Shown here one piece after another: positions 32,941 to 42,501 of a stretch of 62,429 nucleotides of DNA. The notes under the pieces were generated by a model. That model made no database searches and was not told the origin of the DNA. It saw only the letters and a list, made by a program, of their open reading frames with translations. The translations under genes and the position numbers were made by a program. The first letter of the stretch is position 1. Every line of letters begins with the position of its first letter. The stretch covers positions 1 through 62,429 of the forward strand of contig CAJUMH010000017.1 in assembly GCA_910587145.1 (NCBI GenBank). Reading direction: 5' to 3'. Source of the DNA: an uncultured Ruthenibacterium sp. (GTDB taxonomy: Bacteria > Bacillota > Clostridia > Oscillospirales > Ruminococcaceae).

Positions 32941-33873
32941 ATGAGTTTTTCGCATATCCCCGTGTTGCTGCCGCAATGTCTTGAAGGCCTTGCCATCCGC
33001 CCGGACGGCATTTATCTGGACGGTACAGCAGGCGGCGCGGGCCATTCCAAAGAGATTGCCGCGCGCCTTACCACCGGACGCCTGATCGCGCTCGATCAGG
33101 ATCCGGATGCCGTAGCAGCCGCTCGCGAGCGGCTGGCGGGCTGCCCCGCTACGGTGGTGCAGAGCAATTTTCGCAATGCGAAGGACGTGCTGCTGCGGCT
33201 GAATGTGGACGGGCTGGACGGCGTACTGCTGGATCTGGGCGTTTCTTCCCACCAACTGGACGAGCGCTCGCGCGGTTTTTCATACCTGGACGATGCGCCG
33301 CTCGATATGCGCATGAGCCAAAGCGGCCCTACCGCCGCGCAGCTTGTAAACACGGCTTCCCGCGAGGAGCTGTGCCGCATCCTGCGGGAATACGGCGAGG
33401 AGCCGTATGCGTGGCAGATCGCGGGCAAGCTGGCAGCGGCGCGCGAAACGGCGCCTGTCGAGACGACCGCAAGGCTGGCACAGATTGTTGCATCCTCGGT
33501 GCCGCCGGCGGTGCGGCGCAAAGAAAAAAACCCCGCGCGCCGCACCTTTCAGGCGCTCCGCATCGCCGTCAACGGCGAGATGGAGGCGCTGGACGAGGGG
33601 CTGGAGGTTTTGTTCGAAGCGCTGAAGCCGGGCGGACGGATGTGCGTGATCACGTTCCATTCACTGGAGGACAGGCTGGTAAAGCAGCGCTTTCGCCGCT
33701 GGGCAACGGCATGCACCTGCCCGCCGGAGCTGCCCGTATGCGTGTGCGGCGGCAGAGCACGCGCAAAGCTTGTGTATAAAAAGCCGCTGGAGGCAGACGA
33801 GCGGGAAAAGGCGGAAAATCGCCGTGCACGCAGTGCAAAGCTGCGTGTGATCGAAAAACTGGAGGAGCCGTGA
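32941..33873 (+). CDS. rsmH: 16S rRNA (cytosine-1402-N4) methyltransferase
   Basis: 310 residues (formerly MraW). SAM-binding LDGTAGGAGHSKEIA near the N-terminus, LDLGVSSHQLDERSRGFSY-type catalytic loop, PARRTFQALRIAVN, and the C-terminal ITFHSLEDRLVK are all present. Sits in its standard place after mraZ. The 125-bp gap to ftsL is empty. Confidence 0.97.
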   Translation: MSFSHIPVLLPQCLEGLAIRPDGIYLDGTAGGAGHSKEIAARLTTGRLIALDQDPDAVAAARERLAGCPATVVQSNFRNAKDVLLRLNVDGLDGVLLDLGVSSHQLDERSRGFSYLDDAPLDMRMSQSGPTAAQLVNTASREELCRILREYGEEPYAWQIAGKLAAARETAPVETTARLAQIVASSVPPAVRRKEKNPARRTFQALRIAVNGEMEALDEGLEVLFEALKPGGRMCVITFHSLEDRLVKQRFRRWATACTCPPELPVCVCGGRARAKLVYKKPLEADEREKAENRRARSAKLRVIEKLEEP

Positions 33874-33998
33874 ACAGGCTTTGAAAATTTTCTGCGCTCC
33901 GGCGGCCCTGTGGCTTTTGCAAAGCCGGATAAGGGCCTGCGCAAAGAAAAAAGAACGGCCGGGCATCCAATTTTGAATCACGAAGGGAGGGCAACGCC

Positions 33999-34466
33999 AT
34001 GCAGACCAATACTGCATATGATTTTTCTCTGTTTGAACAGCAGAAAAAAAAGCCGCAGCTGCGTGTGGAAAGACGAACCGGGAGGCAAAAAATAAAGGCA
34101 GGCTTCCGCTGGGCAAGGGTCGTGGCGTTCGCAGCCCTGTTTCTTGCGCTGGTGGTAAGCGTTCTGTATTCGCAGGTGCAGTCCACCGAGCTTTCCGCAC
34201 AGATGCGCCGTGAGCAGGATCATCTTGAAGATCTGCAAAGCGAATATACTTATCTCACCAACGAAATGGAGATGCGCACAAACCTTTCCGCCGTGCAGGA
34301 GTATGCCGCAAATGTTTTGAAAATGATCAAGATGGACCGCTCACAGATCACTTACGTTACAGCCGCGCAGGAGAACAGCGTAGAGCGCTCCGGCGGGGGG
34401 CTTGAGCGGCTGACAGACAACCTGACACATACCATGGCAAGCTTTGTGGAATACCTTGAGCCGTAA
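33999..34466 (+). CDS. ftsL: FtsL-like cell division protein
   Basis: 155 residues. Basic cytoplasmic N-terminus, one membrane segment (about 42-62), then a coiled coil (LSAQMRREQDHLEDLQSEY) and a short tail, the bitopic layout of FtsL, which binds DivIC and FtsQ/DivIB and activates FtsWI. FtsL sequences are poorly conserved; the call rests on topology and position between rsmH and the PBP. AAGGGAGGG precedes the ATG. Confidence 0.85.
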   Translation: MQTNTAYDFSLFEQQKKKPQLRVERRTGRQKIKAGFRWARVVAFAALFLALVVSVLYSQVQSTELSAQMRREQDHLEDLQSEYTYLTNEMEMRTNLSAVQEYAANVLKMIKMDRSQITYVTAAQENSVERSGGGLERLTDNLTHTMASFVEYLEP

Positions 34467-34645
34467 ATCATACAATTTATCACCGCCCTTTTCGCGCGTT
34501 TTTCAGAAAGATGCATTTGCTTTGCGCGGAACGGCCGGTGATAATTGCTTTTTGGCAATACTCCGCCCTGCCGGCTCTGCTTCGGCTTTTGGTTGGCAGA
34601 CACGATGCGGAGAAACACAAAACGGGAGGGCCTTGGGAGGCTGCA

Positions 34646-37006
34646 ATGAAAAAAGGGACACAGGCCAAAAAAGAAGATGCGCGGCAGCAGCCCTCCGCCG
34701 CACCGAAAAGCGCGGTCACGCGCAGCATGCGCGTGCGCGCCGCGCTGATGGCGGGGCTTTTTGTCTTTGTGGGGTTTGGCGCCGTAATTTATAATTTGTA
34801 CCAGCTGCAGATCGTACAGCACGAAGAGCTGGCGACCCGTGCGGAAAACCAGCAGCTTGCGGACGAGATGATCGTGCCGAACCGCGGTGTGATCTATGAC
34901 AGCGATATGAAGGTGCTTGCGCGCAGCAACCGTGTGTGGACAGTGGTGGCTTCGCCGCGCGATATGGCAAAAAGCGAAACGGATATCAACATGGTGGCCG
35001 AGCAGCTGGCGGTGCTGCTGGAGATGGAAAAGCAGGATATTTTGGAGCGTCTGCAAAAAACAGACAGCAATTATCAGCGTCTGAAGCGCCGGGTGGAAAA
35101 ACCGGTGGCGGATGCCATAACCGCATGGATTACGGAGTATAACGAAACAGACAAGGGAAAGGATAATCCCATCGTCGGCATTACGCTGGAGCAGGACGCG
35201 AAGCGCTATTATCCGTATCAGACGCTGGCTTCTACAGTGATTGGGTTTGTGAACGCAGACGGAGATGGTGTGCTGGGGCTGGAGCACTATTACAACGATC
35301 TGCTAAAGGGCACGGCGGGACGCGTAGTGGGCATGAAAAACGCATGGGGCTACGATCTGCCGAACGCCTCCTATGAGGCGGCCTACGACGCGCAGGACGG
35401 CTACGGCCTGGTGCTGACGCTGAACACCAGTATTCAGAGCACGCTCGAAAAATATCTGCAGAACGCGGTAGACCAGTATCATGTGGAAAACCGTGCGGTC
35501 GGCATCGTAATGGACGTGAATACGGGTGCCATTTACGCAATGGCCACGATGCCGGATTACAATCTGCAGGATCCGTATACGATCTCGAACGCGGAGCTGG
35601 CGGCACAGATCGACGCCATTGAAGACGACGAAGCCCGCGCGAACGCGCGCTATACCGCACAGTGGGCCCAATGGCGCAATAAGGCTGTATCGGATCTGTA
35701 TTATCCGGGCTCTGTATTCAAGACCATTACGGCCTCCGCGGCATTGGATTCCGGCGCTGCCACGCTCGCCACAAGCCATACCTGCCACGGCTCGATTGAG
35801 GTGGCGGGCATCCGTATGCGCTGCGCGCACACAAACCACGGCACGCTGGATTTCTTCGGCGGGCTGGACGGCTCGTGCAACCCGTATTTTGTCACACTCG
35901 GGCAGCGCATGGGCGCACAGACCTTCTGCGACTATATGCAGGCGTTCGGCTTTTACGAAAAAACAGGCATCGATATGGACGACGAGGGGACAACACAGTA
36001 TGTCCCGCTCGAACGCATGGGCCCGGTGGAGCTGGCCTCCTGTTCGTTCGGGCAAACGACTTCCACCACGCCGCTCCAGATGATCACGGCGGCAAGCGCC
36101 GCGATCAACGGCGGGTATCTGGTGCAGCCGCACGTACTCAAACAGATTCTGGACGCGGACGGGAACCTCATCCGGAATATGGAGCCGGAGGTGAAACGGC
36201 AGGTGATCTCGTCCGAAACGAGCGAGACCATGCGCGAGTTGCTGGTGCGCAGTGTGAACCTGACGAATGAAAAAGGCCAATTTATTGGCGGCAATGCTAC
36301 GGGCCGCGTACCCGGCTACAGCGCGGGTGGAAAATCCGGCACCAGCCAGCGGCATCAATCCCGCGGCGACGAGGAACAAACCTACTATTCCTCCTATTGG
36401 GGCTTCGCGCCGGGAGACGACCCGAAGATTGCCGTTTTGGTGATGCTGGATACGCCGCACGATGAGCGCGGCACCTACTACGGCGGACGCTTGGCCGCGC
36501 CCGTGGTGCAGAATGTGCTGGACGAGGCGCTGCAGACCCTCGGCATTCCCAAGCAGTACAGCGAAAGCGAGCTTGCGCTGGCGGAGATTACCGTGCCGGA
36601 CGTGGTAACAAACGGGCAGACGGCGGGCCAGCCTGTAAATACAGCTTCGGGAAAGCTTCGCGAGGCGGGCCTGAATGTGGATATCAGCCGTGTAACGGGT
36701 GATACGGTGCTGTATCAGTACCCGGCGGCGGGCACCTCCGTGCCGCGCCAATCCACCGTCATTCTCTATTCCGAAGATCGCACCGATGGAGGGGGAGACC
36801 TTGTCACCGTGCCGGATCTTGCGGATCTTGGATACGATTCCGTCTGCTCCACGCTGCGCAGCCAGGGCCTGAATATCCGCGAGAGAGGTGTGATCGGCGG
36901 CGGCAAAAACATCATTGCGGTGGAACAAAGCATCCCGGCGGATACACAGGTGGAAATGGGCACGATCGTTGAAGTGACCTTCCACAATACGCAGATGCTG
37001 GATTGA
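34646..37006 (+). CDS. Class B penicillin-binding protein with PASTA domains (FtsI/SpoVD type)
   Basis: 786 residues. Cytoplasmic tail, membrane helix (31-53), dimerisation domain (about 60-260), transpeptidase domain with SVFK (Ser356-Lys359), SCN (410-412) and KSGT (563-566), and two C-terminal PASTA domains (about 650-786). It crosslinks septal peptidoglycan with FtsW. The only class B PBP in the cluster; it could be the division enzyme (PBP2B) or sporulation SpoVD, which share this layout. GGGAGG lies 5 bases before the chosen ATG. Confidence 0.95.
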   Translation: MKKGTQAKKEDARQQPSAAPKSAVTRSMRVRAALMAGLFVFVGFGAVIYNLYQLQIVQHEELATRAENQQLADEMIVPNRGVIYDSDMKVLARSNRVWTVVASPRDMAKSETDINMVAEQLAVLLEMEKQDILERLQKTDSNYQRLKRRVEKPVADAITAWITEYNETDKGKDNPIVGITLEQDAKRYYPYQTLASTVIGFVNADGDGVLGLEHYYNDLLKGTAGRVVGMKNAWGYDLPNASYEAAYDAQDGYGLVLTLNTSIQSTLEKYLQNAVDQYHVENRAVGIVMDVNTGAIYAMATMPDYNLQDPYTISNAELAAQIDAIEDDEARANARYTAQWAQWRNKAVSDLYYPGSVFKTITASAALDSGAATLATSHTCHGSIEVAGIRMRCAHTNHGTLDFFGGLDGSCNPYFVTLGQRMGAQTFCDYMQAFGFYEKTGIDMDDEGTTQYVPLERMGPVELASCSFGQTTSTTPLQMITAASAAINGGYLVQPHVLKQILDADGNLIRNMEPEVKRQVISSETSETMRELLVRSVNLTNEKGQFIGGNATGRVPGYSAGGKSGTSQRHQSRGDEEQTYYSSYWGFAPGDDPKIAVLVMLDTPHDERGTYYGGRLAAPVVQNVLDEALQTLGIPKQYSESELALAEITVPDVVTNGQTAGQPVNTASGKLREAGLNVDISRVTGDTVLYQYPAAGTSVPRQSTVILYSEDRTDGGGDLVTVPDLADLGYDSVCSTLRSQGLNIRERGVIGGGKNIIAVEQSIPADTQVEMGTIVEVTFHNTQMLD

Positions 37007-37105
37007 ACCGCCGCTCTGCTTATACGATGCGCCCCGGGAAACCTTGAGAAGGGCTTTTTGGGCGCAGCTTGGCAAAACATATGCACAAGAGGGGAGTGGC
37101 CCGAT

Positions 37106-38548
37106 TTGGAGCTGAAAACATTGTTCCGCGATGTAGCCTTTACCGGCGAATTGCCGGCTGGGGAGGCGTCGCTCGTTACACAGGATTCCCGCAGGGTGTG
37201 CCCGGGCGCAGTGTTCGTGTGCACAAAGGGCCTTACCTCGGACGGGCACGATTTTGCGCGCGCCGCGCTGCGGGCGGGCGCGGTGTGCGTCGTTGCCGAG
37301 CATCCGCTGGGCCTTGCGGGAGAGGTGTGTGTGGAAAACGGGCGCAAGGCCTATGCGCAGCTTTGCCAGAACTATTTTGGGCGGCCTGCCGACAGCCTGC
37401 GCCTGGTTGCTGTAACGGGTACAAACGGAAAAACCACGGTAACAACGCTCATTAAGCAGATTCTGGAGCAGGCGGGCTATAAGGCGGGGCTGATCGGAAC
37501 GATCCACACCGAGATCGATACGATGGAGGCGCCTGCAAAATTTACTACGCCAGAGCCGTGGGATCTGAACGCGCTGTTCAGCCGCATGGTGCGCGCGGGG
37601 TGCGCCTTTGCGGTGATGGAGGCCAGCAGCCAGGCGCTCGACCAGCTTCGCCTTTGGGGGCTGCGCTTTGAGGTTGGCGTTTTTATGAATCTGACACAGG
37701 ATCATTTGGATTATCACAAGACCTTTGAAAACTATTTTGCCGCCAAAAAGAGCCTGTTTGCGCAGGTGGATCATATGGTGGTGAATCTGGACGACGCCTA
37801 CGGTCGGCGCCTGCTGCAGGAAGTGCCCGGCCCGCAGCGCCTGACTTTTTCCACGCAGGACGATGCGGCGGATTATACCGCGCGCGATATTCGGCTCTCC
37901 GCGTCCGGCGTGCAGTTCGAGCTGGTGGGGCGCGGGTTTATTCGGCGTGTGCGCTTCCCGATGCCGGGCGGTTATTCTGCCGAAAATGCCCTTGCCGCCG
38001 CGGCAGCCGCCGTTGCGCTTGGCATTCCGGCCAAAACGGCCGCCGAAGCGCTTGCCGCTTCGCGCGGGGTGCGGGGCCGCTGCGAGGTGTTGTATCACGG
38101 GGCCTTTACGATCCTGTGTGATTATGCCCATACCGGGGATGCGATCGAAAAGGTGCTGTCCGGCATCGCCCCGTTTGCCGAGGGGCGTTTGGTGGTGCTG
38201 TACGGCTGCGCGGGCGAGCGCGATGCGCAAAAGCGCCCGCTGATGAGCGCCGCGGTGGCCAAATATGCCGATTTTGCTGTTCTCACCTCCGACAATCCCC
38301 GCAAAGAGGATCCTTATGCGATCCTGCGCGATGCTGAACCGGTGCTGGCCCAATCAGGCAAGCCGTACCTTGTGGAGGTAGAGCGCCGCACGGCAGTGCA
38401 AAAGGCGTTGGAAATGCTGCAGCCGGGCGATGTGCTTGTCCTGTGCGGCAAGGGGCATGAGGATTATCAGGTGATCGACGGCGTGACGATCTATCTGGAT
38501 GAACACCGCATTGTGCGCGACTGGCTGGCGCAAAAAGAGCTGGCGTGA
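37106..38548 (+). CDS. murE: UDP-MurNAc-L-Ala-D-Glu:meso-diaminopimelate ligase
   Basis: 480 residues from a TTG at 37106 (GAGGGGAG about 9 bases upstream). Adds the third residue of the peptidoglycan stem. P-loop GTNGKTT (105-111), central and C-terminal Mur ligase domains, and the amino-acid specificity motif DNPR (396-399), which in this family signals meso-diaminopimelate rather than lysine. So the cell wall is predicted to be the mDAP type. Confidence 0.96.
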   Translation: MELKTLFRDVAFTGELPAGEASLVTQDSRRVCPGAVFVCTKGLTSDGHDFARAALRAGAVCVVAEHPLGLAGEVCVENGRKAYAQLCQNYFGRPADSLRLVAVTGTNGKTTVTTLIKQILEQAGYKAGLIGTIHTEIDTMEAPAKFTTPEPWDLNALFSRMVRAGCAFAVMEASSQALDQLRLWGLRFEVGVFMNLTQDHLDYHKTFENYFAAKKSLFAQVDHMVVNLDDAYGRRLLQEVPGPQRLTFSTQDDAADYTARDIRLSASGVQFELVGRGFIRRVRFPMPGGYSAENALAAAAAAVALGIPAKTAAEALAASRGVRGRCEVLYHGAFTILCDYAHTGDAIEKVLSGIAPFAEGRLVVLYGCAGERDAQKRPLMSAAVAKYADFAVLTSDNPRKEDPYAILRDAEPVLAQSGKPYLVEVERRTAVQKALEMLQPGDVLVLCGKGHEDYQVIDGVTIYLDEHRIVRDWLAQKELA

Positions 38549-38608
38549 CGGATGTGCCGCCGCTTTACTTTCTTGCGAGACCGCCTGTAATAAAAGGAGA
38601 GAAGATAC

Positions 38609-39976
38609 ATGCAGCCGATCTTATCGAGCGTTTTGCTGCAGGGACTGGGCAGCCTGCCGGGAGACCCCAATATCCTTGCCGTTGCAACAGACAGCCGCGC
38701 GGTTCGCCCGGGCAGCCTGTTTGTGTGCATTCGGGGAGAGCGTGCGGACGGCCACGCGTTTGCCGCAAAGGCGCTGGAGGCCGGGGCGGCGGGCATTGTG
38801 GCACAGCACCCCATACCGGGGATCGATCCGCATCACTGTGTGCTTGTGAACGATCCGCTGGATGCGATGATTGCGATGGGCGCCAATTACCGCGCCGGAT
38901 TCCACCCGCTGCTGGTTGGTGTAACGGGCAGCGTGGGCAAGACGACGACAAAGGAATTTTGCCATGCGGTTTTTTCCGCGTTCGGCAAAACCCTCAAGAC
39001 AGAGGGCAACCAGAACAACGAGATCGGAATGCCGAACACGCTGTTCCGCCTAGACGCAGATACGCAGTATGCCGTGATCGAAATGGGCATGCAGGGCCTG
39101 GGCGAGATCGAAAAGCTGACGCGCGCCGCAAGGCCGGACGGCGCGATCATCACCTGCATCGGCCATTCGCATCTGGAGCAGCTGGGCACGCGCGAAAATA
39201 TTCTGCGCGCAAAGCTGGAAATCTGCGAGGGCTTGCCGGACGGTGCGCCGCTTGTGATGAATGGCGACGACGACTATCTGCCGGGCGCGGTGCTCCGGCC
39301 CGGCCTGCGCAGGGTGGTGTTCGCCATCAACGACCCAAAGGCGGAGGTGCGGGCGCAAAGGATCGTATCCCGGCCCTGCGGCACGCATTTTGTCATCGAG
39401 GATGCGCTGCACGGTATTTTGCCCGCGTTCATTCCGGCGATGGGGCTGCACAATGTGCGCAACGCGCTTTCGGCCTACACGCTGGCCACGCGCCTCGGCC
39501 TTTCCGCCGAAAGGGCGGCAGCGGCGCTGGCCGATTACCACACAACGGGGCACCGCCAGCATGTGGTGGAGCATAAGGGCGTAACGGTGATCGAGGATTG
39601 CTACAATGCAAACCCGGACAGCATGCGCGCCGCGCTTTTGACGCTGCGGGATTATCCCACGCAGGGCAAACGCATTGCGGTGCTGGGGGATATGTTTGAG
39701 CTGGGCGCGATCACCGAACAGGCGCACGCGGATGTGGGAACGCTTGCGGCAAACTGCGGCGTCGATCTGCTGCTGACGGTGGGCGAGGCAATGTGCGCAG
39801 CGCACGAAAGCGCTTTGGCAAAGGGCGTGCAGGCGCTGCACTGTGAAGACCGCGAAACGGCGCTTCGGCTTTTGACAGAGCGCTGCCGCGCAGGGGATGT
39901 TGTGCTTGTAAAAGCCAGCCACGGCATGGCGTTTGAAAAAATCTTAGAGGGCTTTTACAGCGCTTTTTCCGTTTAA
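38609..39976 (+). CDS. murF: UDP-MurNAc-tripeptide:D-Ala-D-Ala ligase
   Basis: 455 residues. Completes the pentapeptide precursor. ATP-binding GSVGKTTTKE (about 110-119), QNNEIGMPNTL, IEDCYNANPDSM and a normal three-domain length. AAAGGAG precedes the ATG, 60 bases after murE. Confidence 0.96.
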   Translation: MQPILSSVLLQGLGSLPGDPNILAVATDSRAVRPGSLFVCIRGERADGHAFAAKALEAGAAGIVAQHPIPGIDPHHCVLVNDPLDAMIAMGANYRAGFHPLLVGVTGSVGKTTTKEFCHAVFSAFGKTLKTEGNQNNEIGMPNTLFRLDADTQYAVIEMGMQGLGEIEKLTRAARPDGAIITCIGHSHLEQLGTRENILRAKLEICEGLPDGAPLVMNGDDDYLPGAVLRPGLRRVVFAINDPKAEVRAQRIVSRPCGTHFVIEDALHGILPAFIPAMGLHNVRNALSAYTLATRLGLSAERAAAALADYHTTGHRQHVVEHKGVTVIEDCYNANPDSMRAALLTLRDYPTQGKRIAVLGDMFELGAITEQAHADVGTLAANCGVDLLLTVGEAMCAAHESALAKGVQALHCEDRETALRLLTERCRAGDVVLVKASHGMAFEKILEGFYSAFSV

Positions 39977-40060
39977 CGGTGTGTTTTTTGCGGAAAACTG
40001 CCGCTCTGCGATTTTAAGCTATACAAAAACCTGCCGATGGTGTAAAATAGGGTGCAGGGC

Positions 40061-40125
40061 CGTCGTCGCGCCCCGCGCGCCGCGACGCCAAAGACTGTGT
40101 TGCCGCGCCCCGCGCGCCGCAACAC
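40061..40125. repeat. Two GC-rich hairpins repeated at 37-bp offset, with compensatory changes
   Basis: The core GCGCCCCGCGCGCCGC occurs at 40068 and 40105. The flanks differ, yet each copy pairs: CGTCGCG/CGCGACG in the first and TGTTGC/GCAACA in the second. It lies in the 203-bp gap between murF and mraY. Confidence 0.8.
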
Positions 40126-40179
40126 AAAAAGAACGCCGGAACGAAAGCACGCGTCCGGCCTTGCTGGGAGAGTGAAAGC

Positions 40180-41193
40180 ATGGAAAAATATGCCCTGATG
40201 GCGGCTGCTTTCGGCGCACTGGTGATCACGGCGGCGTCCGGGCTGTTCATCGTTCCCGCGCTGCGCCGCCTGCATTTCGGCCAGACAATCAAGGAGATCG
40301 GCCCCACCTGGCATAAGGGAAAAAACGGCACGCCAACGATGGGGGGGCTTACCTTCTATCTGGGGGTGCTGTTCGGGGCAGTGTTGGGCTATGGCATGCT
40401 GGCCGTCAGCGTGCCTGGCCTGCTGGGAGGCTGGCTTTCCGCAAGCAGTATTTCGATGCTGCTTGCGATGCTGACATCCTATCTGTTCGGCCTTGTTGGC
40501 TTTGCGGACGATTATATCAAGGTGGTAAAAAAACGCAATCTTGGCCTGAAGGCACGGTATAAGATTATTCTGCAAACGCTGATCACCGGGGGATATCTTT
40601 CGGCGCTGCAGCTCAACGGAACGCTTTCCACAGCGGTAACGCTGCCGCTGTTCGGCCGTGTGGATCTGGGCTGGGCGTTTTATGTGCTGTCGTTTTTGCT
40701 CATCATCGGAATGGTGAACGCCGTGAACCTGACGGATGGCATCGACGGCCTTGCGTCCTGCGTTACGTTTGTGGTGATGATGGGCTTTTTGTTTATCGCC
40801 AGCCTTTTGGGCAACACTACCATGGCGCTGTTTGCTGCGGCAGTTGCGGGCGGCTGCGCCGGTTTTCTTGCGTGGAATTTTTACCCCGCGAAAACCTTTA
40901 TGGGCGATACGGGCTCGATGTTCCTCGGCGGAGCCGTGGTGACGGTGGGGTATGGGCTCGGCCGGCCGGAGCTGCTGATCTTTCTGGGCGCGCTCTATTT
41001 GATCGAAGCGGTCAGCGTGATGCTGCAGGTGGGCTATTTTAAGCTGACGCATGGCAAGCGGATCTTTAAAATGAGCCCCATCCACCATCATTTTGAGATG
41101 TGCGGCTGGAGCGAGATCAAAATCGACTGTGTGTTCAGTTTTGCTGCGTTGGCCGGCGTGGTGCTGGGCGGCGTTTTCGTCTATCTTACCTGA
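40180..41193 (+). CDS. mraY: Phospho-N-acetylmuramoyl-pentapeptide transferase
   Basis: 337 residues, about ten membrane helices. Makes lipid I from undecaprenyl phosphate. Catalytic signatures: DDYIK (Asp pair), NLTDGIDGLA, MGDTGSMFLGG and the HHHFE motif near the C-terminus. Normal length. GGGAGA precedes the ATG. Confidence 0.97.
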   Translation: MEKYALMAAAFGALVITAASGLFIVPALRRLHFGQTIKEIGPTWHKGKNGTPTMGGLTFYLGVLFGAVLGYGMLAVSVPGLLGGWLSASSISMLLAMLTSYLFGLVGFADDYIKVVKKRNLGLKARYKIILQTLITGGYLSALQLNGTLSTAVTLPLFGRVDLGWAFYVLSFLLIIGMVNAVNLTDGIDGLASCVTFVVMMGFLFIASLLGNTTMALFAAAVAGGCAGFLAWNFYPAKTFMGDTGSMFLGGAVVTVGYGLGRPELLIFLGALYLIEAVSVMLQVGYFKLTHGKRIFKMSPIHHHFEMCGWSEIKIDCVFSFAALAGVVLGGVFVYLT

Positions 41194-41266
41194 AAAGGCC
41201 GCAGCCCGGCACCTTTTACGGGTGCGCACAAGGCAGAAATATAATTTATGATGGGGGAGGGGTTTT

Positions 41267-42439
41267 ATGCCGGGAGCGGTAAAAGCAAAGGGGAACAGGC
41301 AGCGTGCAGACTGGCTGCTGTGGCTGCGCAGCCAGCCGCAGATGGATTGGCCGCTGGCTATCTTTGTGGTAACGCTGGTGTTTTTTGGCCTTGTGATGCT
41401 GTTCAGCGCCAGCTATGCCACGGCGTATTACCGCTTCAAGGGGGACAGCTTTCGCTTTATTCGGCAGCAGGCGGTTTTTGCGTTTGCGGGCTTGATCGTG
41501 ATGTATATTGCCTCCCGTGTGGACTACCATATTTTTCACCGGCTGGCGTGGCCGCTGATGGCACTGACGATCGTCTTGCTGATCATCGTGCTGTTTATGC
41601 CGGAGCTGAACCACGCAAAACGCTGGATTATCCTGCCGGTAGGCGGCAATCTGCAGCCCTCCGAGGTGGCAAAGTTCGCCGTGATCGTGCTGTTTGCGCA
41701 TATCATTTCGGTGAATCACAAAAAAATGAAGACCTTTTCCTACGGCGTGCTTCCGTTTCTTGTGATCCTTGCCGTCATTGCGGGGCTGATGATCCTGGAG
41801 CCGCATCTTTCCGGCACGATCCTGATCCTTGGCATCGGCGGCCTGATGATGTTTGTTGGCGGCACGGGCCTTATCTGGTTCGGCCTTGCAATCGTGGGCG
41901 TTATAGCCGCTGTGGGCGGCGCGGTGGTGCTGTTTCCCGATCTGGTGCCCTACGCCATGAGCCGCATTGAAAGCTGGCAGAACCCGTGGGCGGATGCGCT
42001 GGGCGACGGCCATCAGATCATCCAGAGCCTGTATGCCATCGGCTCGGGCGGCCTGACGGGGCTTGGCATCGGAAATTCCAAACAAAAGCACCTGTATCTG
42101 CCCGAGCCGCAGAACGACTTTATTTTTTCTGTCGTCTGCGAGGAGCTGGGCTTTATCGGGGCGCTTTTGGTAATTTTTCTGTTTGCGGCGCTGCTTTTGC
42201 GCGGCATTTATGTGGCATGGCATGCCAAGGACAAGTTCGGTTCGATGCTTGTTGTGGGCGTGATCGTTCAGGTAACGCTTCAGGCGGTGCTGAACATTGC
42301 CGTTGTAACAAAGACGATCCCGAATACGGGCATTAGTCTGCCATTCTTTTCCTATGGAGGCACTTCGCTGCTGATGCTGCTTGGCGAGGTGGGGGTGGTA
42401 CTGTCCGTCTCCAGACAGGGCAGCGAGGAACGGGCTTAG
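41267..42439 (+). CDS. ftsW: SEDS glycosyltransferase FtsW
   Basis: 390 residues, about ten membrane helices, RodA/FtsW/SpoVE family. Polymerises lipid II at the septum with the class B PBP. Signature LNHAKRWI, FIFSVVCEELGFIGALLV and NTGISLPFFSYGGTS. An unstructured 30-residue basic N-terminus precedes the first helix. Follows mraY directly: murD, often between them, is absent. SpoVE-like function cannot be excluded. Confidence 0.95.
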   Translation: MPGAVKAKGNRQRADWLLWLRSQPQMDWPLAIFVVTLVFFGLVMLFSASYATAYYRFKGDSFRFIRQQAVFAFAGLIVMYIASRVDYHIFHRLAWPLMALTIVLLIIVLFMPELNHAKRWIILPVGGNLQPSEVAKFAVIVLFAHIISVNHKKMKTFSYGVLPFLVILAVIAGLMILEPHLSGTILILGIGGLMMFVGGTGLIWFGLAIVGVIAAVGGAVVLFPDLVPYAMSRIESWQNPWADALGDGHQIIQSLYAIGSGGLTGLGIGNSKQKHLYLPEPQNDFIFSVVCEELGFIGALLVIFLFAALLLRGIYVAWHAKDKFGSMLVVGVIVQVTLQAVLNIAVVTKTIPNTGISLPFFSYGGTSLLMLLGEVGVVLSVSRQGSEERA

Positions 42440-42501
42440 CGCCGGGAAAACAGGCTTTTGCGGCCGCGATTTCCAGAGGTTTCGAAAAAAAGGAGAAGCA
42501 C

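Noticed and set aside
35303..38353. A 1016-codon open frame antisense to the PBP and murE
   Set aside because: Same cause; it spans two certain genes and its protein has repeat-rich, His/Arg-heavy composition typical of antisense translation.
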